The notes beneath the pieces are model-generated. The model was not told the DNA's origin and did not search any database. It saw nothing but the letters and a program-made list of their open reading frames with translations. Of a stretch of 64,000 bases of DNA, positions 49,013 to 55,062 are shown piece after piece. Made by a program: the position numbers and the translations under genes. Position 1 is the stretch's first letter. Every line of letters starts with the position of its first letter. The DNA is from Xanthomonas sp. AM6 (GTDB lineage: Bacteria > Pseudomonadota > Gammaproteobacteria > Xanthomonadales > Xanthomonadaceae): assembly GCF_025665335.1 (NCBI RefSeq), contig NZ_CP106869.1, positions 3,374,501 through 3,438,500 of the forward strand. The letters are read 5' to 3'.

Positions 49013-49180
49013 ATCTATCCCCCTGTTTGCGTAGCTTCGCTGCCGAGCCGCCACCGGCTGCGCATTGCACGCAACTTTCGCAGCCCTGATCGATGTCCCA
49101 ATCGCCGCATCGATGGTAGCAGCCGCCGAACCGAACCAAAGGCCCGTCCAGTTGGGCTGAAATCTTGTCTACGAAGAAAT

Positions 49181-49196
49181 CTATGGGATTCCATTG
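49181..49196. promoter_or_regulatory. Operator 4 (second, OL-like region)
   Basis: CTATGGGATTCCATTG is a near-palindromic copy of the cro/cI operator. It overlaps the -35 of the plus-strand early promoter. Confidence 0.72.
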
Positions 49197-49223
49197 ACAT
49201 GCAGTTATGGCATCCCATAGGAT
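49194..49223 (+). promoter_or_regulatory. Early promoter (PL-like)
   Basis: TTGACA (49194-49199), an 18-base spacer, and TAGGAT (49218-49223), the same -10 as the cro promoter. Operators cover both hexamers. It drives the plus-strand early and recombination genes from 49266. Confidence 0.8.
49205..49220. promoter_or_regulatory. Operator 5 (second, OL-like region)
   Basis: TTATGGCATCCCATAG differs at one base from operator 1, 3.4 kb away. It covers the spacer and -10 of the early promoter. Two shared operators flanking the repressor gene allow DNA looping as in lambda. Confidence 0.78.
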
Positions 49224-49265
49224 AGGAGCCGTCAGCCCACCAAGGGCACCCGACGGGACCAGGAC

Positions 49266-49451
49266 ATGGCACACGCAGGAGTCAGGCAGTACGCAGAACC
49301 GGTTACGGCCGGGGTGGTGGACACGACCGGAGAGGTCCAGGTCGTCTCCGGCTGCATCTACATCAGGATGTCGGTGGCAGACGCCGCTGAACTGGCCCGC
49401 CAGCTGGCCGTGGCCGTCGAGCGCGCCACCTGCGCGACGCTGGAGGCCTGA
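49266..49451 (+). CDS. First gene of the plus-strand early operon
   Basis: This 61-residue protein (MAHAGVRQYAEPVTAGVVDTTGEVQVVSGCIYIRMSVADAAELARQLAVAVERATCATLEA) is of unknown function. It follows the repressor-controlled promoter directly. Confidence 0.65.
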   Translation: MAHAGVRQYAEPVTAGVVDTTGEVQVVSGCIYIRMSVADAAELARQLAVAVERATCATLEA

Positions 49452-49454
49452 GCC

Positions 49455-49784
49455 ATGGCCCGCCTCTACATCCGCAACACGCCGACCGAGCGCCAGTGCC
49501 CGACGTGCCTGGGCGCTGGGGAGCTGATCCGGAACACCAGTTCGAACGGCGACCCGCAGCGCGAGTACACCGTGGCCTGCACCGAGCCGGGCTGCTGCGA
49601 CGGCTGGGTCCGCTGGGCGGCGATCGATCCGCTGGAGCGGCTGGCCGCGGCGCGCGCCGGGCATCTGCGGCGCAATCCGATCCAGTCCCAGCGCTACGGC
49701 GCGGCGTTCGCTCAGGCTTTCAGCGACGTGCGGCTGCCGCAGTGGTCGCCGGCGCCGGCCATGCCGTGGAGGCACGCGGCGTGA
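49455..49784 (+). CDS. Zinc-ribbon early protein
   Basis: This 109-residue protein has RQCPTCLGAGEL...YTVACTEPGCCDGWVRW, a DnaJ-type CxxCxGxG-like metal site. It may bind single-stranded nucleic acid or protein. It is coupled to the next gene. Confidence 0.65.
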   Translation: MARLYIRNTPTERQCPTCLGAGELIRNTSSNGDPQREYTVACTEPGCCDGWVRWAAIDPLERLAAARAGHLRRNPIQSQRYGAAFAQAFSDVRLPQWSPAPAMPWRHAA

Positions 49785-49984
49785 ACTACTTCGACCCCTT
49801 CGCATCGCTGTTCGGCGGCCTGTTTTCCGTTCGCCCCGAGCCGACCACCAACGCCGGCCGCTATCTGCAGCAGTTGGACCACGGAGACAGCCGGTTCGCG
49901 CGCACGGGCGAAGAAGTCAGCGACGAGCTGCTGGCTGGCCTGCGCCGCATCCAGATCGTCACCGCCAAGGAGCAGCGGGCATGA
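49781..49984 (+). CDS. Small early protein
   Basis: This 67-residue protein starts at a GTG overlapping the previous stop (VNYFDPFASLFGGLFSVRPEPTTNAGRYLQQLDHGDSRFARTGEEVSDELLAGLRRI). No family was recognised. Confidence 0.55.
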   Translation: MNYFDPFASLFGGLFSVRPEPTTNAGRYLQQLDHGDSRFARTGEEVSDELLAGLRRIQIVTAKEQRA

Positions 49985-50319
49985 GCGCGCAGACCAAGGG
50001 CGTGGATGTGCTGGCGGTGATCGCGAAATACGTTGACCAGCGGCATACGGAACTAGCAGAACTGAAGAGCTACATCCGAGGCGGCGTGGTAAGCAAGTTC
50101 GAAAAGGAACTGGCCGATCTGACCGGCTGGCACCAGGAGGCTGTGGAGGCCCACGCCGCCGTGGCCGAGCTGATCTCGCTGCTGCGAATCAGCGCCGGGA
50201 ACGTGCGCTCTCTTGGCCCGGCCGGTGCGCTCGAAGCGCTCCCCCACGGTCCATACGGCGAGTGGCTGCGCCAGTTGGACGCCGCTCTCGCCCGCTGCGG
50301 GAGCCAGTCCCATGGGTGA
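49981..50319 (+). CDS. Helical early protein
   Basis: This 112-residue protein (MSAQTKGVDVLAVIAKYVDQRHTELAELKSYIRGGVVSKFEKELADLTGWHQEAVEAHAAVAELISLL) is mostly helical and unrecognised. It overlaps both neighbours. Confidence 0.6.
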   Translation: MSAQTKGVDVLAVIAKYVDQRHTELAELKSYIRGGVVSKFEKELADLTGWHQEAVEAHAAVAELISLLRISAGNVRSLGPAGALEALPHGPYGEWLRQLDAALARCGSQSHG

Positions 50320-50572
50320 GATCGCCGACATGATGCTGGAAGGCGACCTGTGCGAGTGCTGCGGCGGATACCTGCCCGGCCAAGGTCAGGGCTTCCCGCG
50401 CCGCTGCCAGGGCTGCCAGCCGACCAAGGCCGAACGCAAGGCCGAGAACATCGCACGCCACGAAGCGTTGATCGCCCAGCAGAAGAAAGCGCCCTGCCCG
50501 ACGTGCGGGAAGCGCGTGCGCATCGTCGGCATGGCCGACCACCAGCGTGATGCACATGGGAGCCAGCCATGA
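50312..50572 (+). CDS. Zinc-binding early protein with two CxxC sites
   Basis: This 86-residue protein starts at ATG 50312. CECCGGYLPGQGQGFPRRCQGCQP and APCPTCGKRVRIVGMADHQRDAHGSQ give a ribbon and a C2H2-like element. It is probably a nucleic acid- or protein-binding early factor. Confidence 0.65.
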   Translation: MGEIADMMLEGDLCECCGGYLPGQGQGFPRRCQGCQPTKAERKAENIARHEALIAQQKKAPCPTCGKRVRIVGMADHQRDAHGSQP

Positions 50573-50769
50573 GCGCCTACGAAATCAAGGTCACTTTCAC
50601 CGCTTTGTGCCCTGCCTGCGGAGCTGAGTGCGAGGCGTACACGACGGAGGCGAAGCGGACCACAAGTGTCTTCGATCGCGACAACCCCTACGAGCGGTGC
50701 GACCGCCGCGTGTTCGTGAAGCCTTGCGACAAGTGCTTCCAGTTCAAGCCACAGGAGAAGTCGGAATGA
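50569..50769 (+). CDS. Zinc-ribbon early protein
   Basis: This 66-residue protein (MSAYEIKVTFTALCPACGAECEAYTTEAKR...VKPCDKCFQF) is a complete two-knuckle zinc ribbon. The role is unknown. Confidence 0.6.
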   Translation: MSAYEIKVTFTALCPACGAECEAYTTEAKRTTSVFDRDNPYERCDRRVFVKPCDKCFQFKPQEKSE

Positions 50770-50987
50770 GCGCGCAGATCCTGCAGTTCCCGATCCGGGA
50801 CAGCTACGACAAGCACCAGGTCTCGCACGTGCGCCGGCTGGCCGCCGAACTCGGCCATGACCCGAGGCAGGCCGAGCGCGACTTCCTCGCCGCCGGCTGC
50901 CCGCAGGCCCGGCGCAACGAACTTGCGGAGCGCGCGCGCCGCGCCCACATGCACACCCCTGACGACGACGGCCCGGAGGCCGCTTGA
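50766..50987 (+). CDS. Small HTH-like early protein
   Basis: This 73-residue protein (MSAQILQFPIRDSYDKHQVSHVRRLAAELGHDPRQAERDFLAAGCPQARRNELAERARR) is basic and helical, perhaps DNA-binding. It starts 4 bases within the zinc-ribbon gene end. Confidence 0.55.
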   Translation: MSAQILQFPIRDSYDKHQVSHVRRLAAELGHDPRQAERDFLAAGCPQARRNELAERARRAHMHTPDDDGPEAA

Positions 50988-50989
50988 CC

Positions 50990-51100
50990 ATGGACCTTTT
51001 TCTCCTCGGCGCCGGTGCCGGCGTCGTCGGCGGCTTCATCGCCGGCCTCGTGTTCGCATACCGCGCATCGACCCGCCTGATCGCGGAGCTGATGCCGTGA
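50990..51100 (+). CDS. 36-residue TM peptide
   Basis: MDLFLLGAGAGVVGGFIAGLVFAYRASTRLIAELMP is one Gly-rich TM helix with a basic end. It is coupled by TGATG to the next membrane protein gene. Confidence 0.5.
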   Translation: MDLFLLGAGAGVVGGFIAGLVFAYRASTRLIAELMP

Positions 51101-51357
51101 TGCGCGCTTTCGCCCTGCTCCGCGTGCTGGCATGCGGCTTGGCCCTGGGCTTCCTGGCCGACCTGCTGCGCCGCTGCGTGATCGTCGAGGCCTGGGCCGT
51201 CGGCCCGGTCGTCGCGGTGCTGCTGGTGCTGGCGCTGATCGCGACGCGTTGGTCCTGGCGCGCTGCTCGCCGCGCGTGGCTGCCGGCAGAACCTGCGGCG
51301 CCGGCCGCTCCCGCCGCCCCCGACTTCCCCAACCAGCCGCGCCGCGGCATCCGCTGA
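51100..51357 (+). CDS. Small two-TM membrane protein
   Basis: This 85-residue protein has two hydrophobic helices (AFALLRVLACGLALGFLADLL and VGPVVAVLLVLALIATRW), then an Ala/Pro-rich cytoplasmic tail. It may be one unit with the preceding TM peptide. Confidence 0.6.
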   Translation: MRAFALLRVLACGLALGFLADLLRRCVIVEAWAVGPVVAVLLVLALIATRWSWRAARRAWLPAEPAAPAAPAAPDFPNQPRRGIR

Positions 51358-51395
51358 TCCCCGCCGGCGCGGCCGGCACTACCGACGAGGTTCCC

Positions 51396-51992
51396 ATGTT
51401 GAACGTGCAAAACCACCCGGCGAAGGTGACCAAGGTCAACCCGCTTTCCGAGAACCACGGCGACGAGGTCGAGCCCGCCGGCTCCATCACCGTCGAGGTG
51501 ATCGCCAGCAACCAGAAGCTGGACGAACTGCAGCCCGGTCTGCGCGACGCGCTGTGCCGCGCGCCGACGGCCGGCGACCAAGGCTCGCTGATCGAGGCCA
51601 AGACCTCGGACGGCAAGACCGCGGTGCGCTTCCCGCTGCTCGGGACGACCTGGGCCGGTGAATACCCCGGCTACGAGGTGCAAATTGCCGGCGGCCTGGG
51701 CCTGGAGGATCCCATCGTGCTGGTGGACGCGAAGCTGAAGAACATCAGCTGGAAGCTGCTGGAAGGCGGCAGCGTGGCGTTCAAGGTCACGATCATCGCG
51801 CACCCGGATGCCGACGAGGCCGGGCAGCTCTGGTATCTGCAGAAGCGCGAGATCGACCTGACGCTGACCCCGCCCGCGGCGCAGGCGCAACAGGACGACC
51901 TCGGCGGCGGCGACACGCTCGACGCCCAGGACGCCGCCGACGCTGCCGCGGAAGCCTCCAGCCTGATCGAAGCCGGCAAGAAGGCCGCCTAA
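51396..51992 (+). CDS. Conserved-looking phage protein ahead of Sak4
   Basis: This 198-residue protein (MLNVQNHPAKVTKVNPLSENHGDEVEPAGSITVEVIASNQKLDELQPGLRDALC...VRFPLLGTTWAGEYPGYEVQIAGGLGLEDPIVLVDAKLKNISWKLLEGGSVAFKVTIIAHPDADEAGQLWYLQKREIDLTL) looks like a beta-sandwich. It occupies the slot where recombination cassettes carry an SSB, but it has no OB-fold motif that I recognise. Confidence 0.6.
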   Translation: MLNVQNHPAKVTKVNPLSENHGDEVEPAGSITVEVIASNQKLDELQPGLRDALCRAPTAGDQGSLIEAKTSDGKTAVRFPLLGTTWAGEYPGYEVQIAGGLGLEDPIVLVDAKLKNISWKLLEGGSVAFKVTIIAHPDADEAGQLWYLQKREIDLTLTPPAAQAQQDDLGGGDTLDAQDAADAAAEASSLIEAGKKAA

Positions 51993-52068
51993 CCCCCGCA
52001 GGCCCCTCCCCTGGGCCTGCAGCACCCGCGCCGGCCGGGTTCCCCAACGCCGGCAACTGGATACCGCC

Positions 52069-52170
52069 ATGCCAACCGACGAGGACGTGTTCCCGGACGT
52101 CACCGATCCGCGCGAACCCGATCTGCCCGACCCGACCTACCCCTTCGACCCAACGCCTTTGGAGTTCTAA
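52069..52170 (+). CDS. 33-residue acidic peptide
   Basis: MPTDEDVFPDVTDPREPDLPDPTYPFDPTPLEF is Asp/Pro-rich and ends 2 bases before the Sak4-like start. It may be a DNA-mimicking or coupling peptide; there is little to support either. Confidence 0.45.
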   Translation: MPTDEDVFPDVTDPREPDLPDPTYPFDPTPLEF

Positions 52171-52172
52171 CA

Positions 52173-53069
52173 ATGGCCCTTCGCATCGTCCGTTCTGCCG
52201 ACCCGATCAAGGTCACCCGCCTCAACGTCTGCATCTACGCCGCCCCCGGCCTGGGCAAGACGTCCATCTCGTTCACCGCCGACAAGCCGCTGCTGCTGGA
52301 CTTCGACCGCGGCGCGCACCGCGCCACGAACCGCAAGGACACCGTGCAGGTGGAGTCGTGGGAGGACGTGGCCAGCATCACCGCCGACGACCTGGCCGAC
52401 TTCAACACGGTCATCGTGGACACCGCGGGCCGCGCGCTCGACGTGCTGACCGCCGACATCATCCGCCGCAATCCGAAGGCCGGCCGCGGCGGCGCGCTGA
52501 CGCTGCAGGGCTACGGCACGCTCAAGGCCGAGTTCGTCGCCTGGCTGAAGCACCTCAACGGCCTGGGCAAGGACGTGGTGCTGATCGCGCACATGGACGA
52601 GCAGCGTAACGGCGACGAGATCATCGAGCGCCTGGACGTCCAGGGCGGCAGCAAGGGCGAGATCTACAAGGCCGCCGACGCGATGGGCCGGCTGTCGATC
52701 CGCGACGGCAAGCGCGTGCTGAACTTCAGCCCGACCGATGCCGCGTTCGGCAAGAACCCTGGCCAGCTGGACCCGCTGGACGTGCCGCGCCCGGACCTGG
52801 CGCCCACGTTCCTGGCCGACGTGATCGATCGGATCAAGGCCCGCTTGAACGAGCTGACCGAGGAGCAGCGCGAGGCGCAGGCGCTGATCGAGAAGTGGCG
52901 CATGAGCCTCGCCGACGTTGAGGACGCGCAGGGCATCAATGCGCTGGTCGCCAGCGCCGGCGACGCGCCGCTGGTGGTCAAGGCGCTGATCAACGACCGC
53001 GCCAAGAAGCTGGGCCTGAGCTTCGACAAGAAGGCCGGCGAGTACGCATTGCCCGAGAAGGCGGCCTGA
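52173..53069 (+). CDS. Sak4-like single-strand annealing ATPase
   Basis: This 298-residue RecA-fold protein has Walker A CIYAAPGLGKTSISF (about 20-34), LLLDFDRGAHRA, a Walker B-like FNTVIVDTAGRALDVL, and VVLIAHMDEQRNGDEIIERLDVQGGSKGEIYKAADAMGRL. This is the AAA_24/Sak4 pattern. Together with the following nuclease it forms the recombination module. Confidence 0.82.
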   Translation: MALRIVRSADPIKVTRLNVCIYAAPGLGKTSISFTADKPLLLDFDRGAHRATNRKDTVQVESWEDVASITADDLADFNTVIVDTAGRALDVLTADIIRRNPKAGRGGALTLQGYGTLKAEFVAWLKHLNGLGKDVVLIAHMDEQRNGDEIIERLDVQGGSKGEIYKAADAMGRLSIRDGKRVLNFSPTDAAFGKNPGQLDPLDVPRPDLAPTFLADVIDRIKARLNELTEEQREAQALIEKWRMSLADVEDAQGINALVASAGDAPLVVKALINDRAKKLGLSFDKKAGEYALPEKAA

Positions 53070-53071
53070 CC

Positions 53072-53686
53072 ATGCGCGTGTCTGCCACCGATATCGATGC
53101 GTTCCGGTACTACCGGGACAACGAGGACGCTGAGCTGGAGCCGTTGCTGGCCCAGCTGCGGCGACAGATGGCGCCGACCGAGCCCATGCTGGCCGGCCGT
53201 GCCTTCCACAAGGCGCTCGAGCTGGCGCCGCCGGGTGAGGTGGGCGTGTTCGAGCAGGACGGCTATCGGTTCGAGATCGCCGCCGACGTGGAGATCGACA
53301 TCCCCGACGTGCGCGAACTGAAGTCGACGCGGGACTACGTGATCGGCGGCGTGCCGGTGACGCTGGTCGGCATGGTGGACGCGATCCACGGCCGCCGGGT
53401 GGACGACCACAAGACCACGACGCGCTTCGATCCGGAGCGCTTCCTGGACAGCTACCAGTGGCGCATCTACCTGGAGGTGTTCGGCGCGGACGAATTCCGC
53501 TGGAATGTGTTCGAGTGGAGCAATTCGGAGCGCGAGCCTCAGACCTACGTGGTGCGCGCAGTGAATCCGCTGACCATGTACCGCTACCCCGGCCTGGCCG
53601 CCGACGTGGAGCGCGAGCTGGCCGAGTTCGTGGCCTTCGCCCGGCAGTACCTGCCCGAGCGCTTCGCTCTGGAGGAGGCCGCCTGA
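53072..53686 (+). CDS. PD-(D/E)XK (Cas4/RecB-like) exonuclease
   Basis: This 204-residue protein has LAGRAFHKALELA, then GMVDAIHGRRVDDHKTTTRFDPERFLDSYQWRIYLEVFGADEFRWNVFEW. The D...DxK core is the RecB-type nuclease motif and QWRIY is motif III. It supplies resection for the Sak4-like protein. Confidence 0.85.
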   Translation: MRVSATDIDAFRYYRDNEDAELEPLLAQLRRQMAPTEPMLAGRAFHKALELAPPGEVGVFEQDGYRFEIAADVEIDIPDVRELKSTRDYVIGGVPVTLVGMVDAIHGRRVDDHKTTTRFDPERFLDSYQWRIYLEVFGADEFRWNVFEWSNSEREPQTYVVRAVNPLTMYRYPGLAADVERELAEFVAFARQYLPERFALEEAA

Positions 53687-53910
53687 TGCGCCGGACCTGC
53701 ACCCACTGCGAGCGCCGGCTGCCGGAGAGCGAGTTCAACTGGGCCGGCGGCAAGCGCCGCGGTGCCTGCCGGCTCTGCGACAACGACGTGCAGCGCACGC
53801 GCGCGCCGCTGGCTCCGGTGCGCGTGGACGCGGTGCAGGTCCGGCTGAACAACACCTTCAACCTGTGGCACGGGCCGGTGAGCCGCGCGCCGCTGAGGAT
53901 CGCTGCATGA
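53686..53910 (+). CDS. Four-Cys zinc-finger protein (HNH-like N-terminus)
   Basis: This 74-residue protein (MRRTCTHCERRLPESEFNWAGGKRRGACRLCDNDVQRTRAPLAP) has two CxxC pairs as in the zinc part of HNH proteins, but no His-Asn-His catalytic core. It is coupled to the exonuclease gene. Confidence 0.6.
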   Translation: MRRTCTHCERRLPESEFNWAGGKRRGACRLCDNDVQRTRAPLAPVRVDAVQVRLNNTFNLWHGPVSRAPLRIAA

Positions 53911-54161
53911 CCCGACACCTCGGCCGCCGCGCGCCGCGGCGCAATGGCGGCTTCAGCTGGGGCCGCGTGCTGCTCAGCGACACGACGGTCACCTACCGCC
54001 TGTTCCGGCGCGACCACACCGGCCATTGCCACTTCTGGCCGCTGGAGTTCGACGCCGCCACCCCGCGCCGCTCGATCGCCAACGACCTGCGCCGCGCGCG
54101 CCACAAACTGCGCGACAAGGTGGACGAGATCGACCTGGCCGCAATGGGAGTCACCGGATGA
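53907..54161 (+). CDS. Hypothetical protein
   Basis: This 84-residue protein (MTRHLGRRAPRRNGGFSWGRVLLSDTTVTYRLFRRDHTGHCHFWPLEFDAATPRRSIANDLRRARHKLRDKVDEIDL) is of unknown function. A further ATG at 54158 starts a frame that is immediately overrun by the minus-strand gene. Confidence 0.6.
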   Translation: MTRHLGRRAPRRNGGFSWGRVLLSDTTVTYRLFRRDHTGHCHFWPLEFDAATPRRSIANDLRRARHKLRDKVDEIDLAAMGVTG

Positions 54162-54166
54162 ACCGC

Positions 54167-54871
54167 CTAGCTGTGGAGAGCAGGCACCGGCTCCATGGGT
54201 GGGTACTCGTGGATCGTCATACCCACGTATGCCTGGAGGGCATGGGCGCAGCCAACCGCGTCCGCATAGACCTTCAGCAGCATCACCTCCAACGCCTCGA
54301 AGGTCTCGGGAGCGCTTCGCTCGAGGTAGTAGCAGCGTCCCTCGTGTCGGACGATCGGCTTGGTGATCACATTGGCGGCAACGTGGAGCTCACGCACCAG
54401 GCTCATCAGCAGAGAGAGCTTGTTACCGAGCCCAGGCGGCAGGGTATGCAGCCTAGGCTCCGCGAGTTCAGCTCCAGGAAGTTGGATCCTCTCCACTCTC
54501 GGGGCTATATCAAAAGCAATCTCCGCGACACGGAACGGGTACGGCATGCCCCGCCTGGGGTCTTCCTCAAAGGAGAGCCGTGCCCCTCTTACCGCAAGCA
54601 GGCCGCCTTCGATCTTGATCGGCAGACCGGTCAGTTCCGCGACCAGCAGATGCGCGATGATTCTTGCCGTCCCATCGCGTTGCGACTGCACCTCATCGTG
54701 TTGCGCCGCGGCTATCTCGGTTGCCCTCTTCGCGGTTTCCTTGGCTTCCAACGACGTTCGCCACGCCAGCAGCCCCACCGCCCCGGTGAGGATCGCCGAC
54801 CACGCCTCCCAGTCTATGCCGCACGTGGGACTCAGGCTCCAGCATCGCGACAACCCATAGATCCAGTCCAT
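54167..54871 (-). CDS. Single-TM protein encoded against the early operon (moron)
   Basis: This 234-residue protein has one TM helix near residues 22-40 (WEAWSAILTGAVGLLAWRTSL), a charged helical linker (EAKETAKRATEIAAAQHDEVQSQRDGTARI), and a soluble C-terminal domain (LVRELHVAANVITKPIVRHEGRCYYLERSAPETFEALEVMLLKVYADAVGC). The plan (short N-terminus, TM, cytoplasmic domain) resembles the gene at 39979. Opposite strand and lower GC mark it as inserted cargo. Confidence 0.7.
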   Translation of the reverse strand: MDWIYGLSRCWSLSPTCGIDWEAWSAILTGAVGLLAWRTSLEAKETAKRATEIAAAQHDEVQSQRDGTARIIAHLLVAELTGLPIKIEGGLLAVRGARLSFEEDPRRGMPYPFRVAEIAFDIAPRVERIQLPGAELAEPRLHTLPPGLGNKLSLLMSLVRELHVAANVITKPIVRHEGRCYYLERSAPETFEALEVMLLKVYADAVGCAHALQAYVGMTIHEYPPMEPVPALHS

Positions 54872-54903
54872 CTGATCCCCCTTTGTCAGGAGGCGATTTT
54901 GCC

Positions 54904-55062
54904 ATGACCAGCATCCACCAGAACGACCGCCTGGCCGCCCTGCAGTGGGCCGTCGAGCGCGCGCGCCAGGCCGCAGCCAGCGACGAGCTGGTCCGCCTCA
55001 ACGTCCTGCCGGCGCTGCAGCAGCTGCGCGACGAAGCGCAGAGCGAGGCGCGCGGTGGCTGA
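54904..55062 (+). CDS. Small helical protein ahead of the helicase-methyltransferase
   Basis: This 52-residue protein (MTSIHQNDRLAALQWAVERARQAAASDELVRLNVLPALQQLRDEAQSEARGG) is one or two helices and overlaps the next gene's start by 8 bases. Function is unknown. Confidence 0.55.
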   Translation: MTSIHQNDRLAALQWAVERARQAAASDELVRLNVLPALQQLRDEAQSEARGG

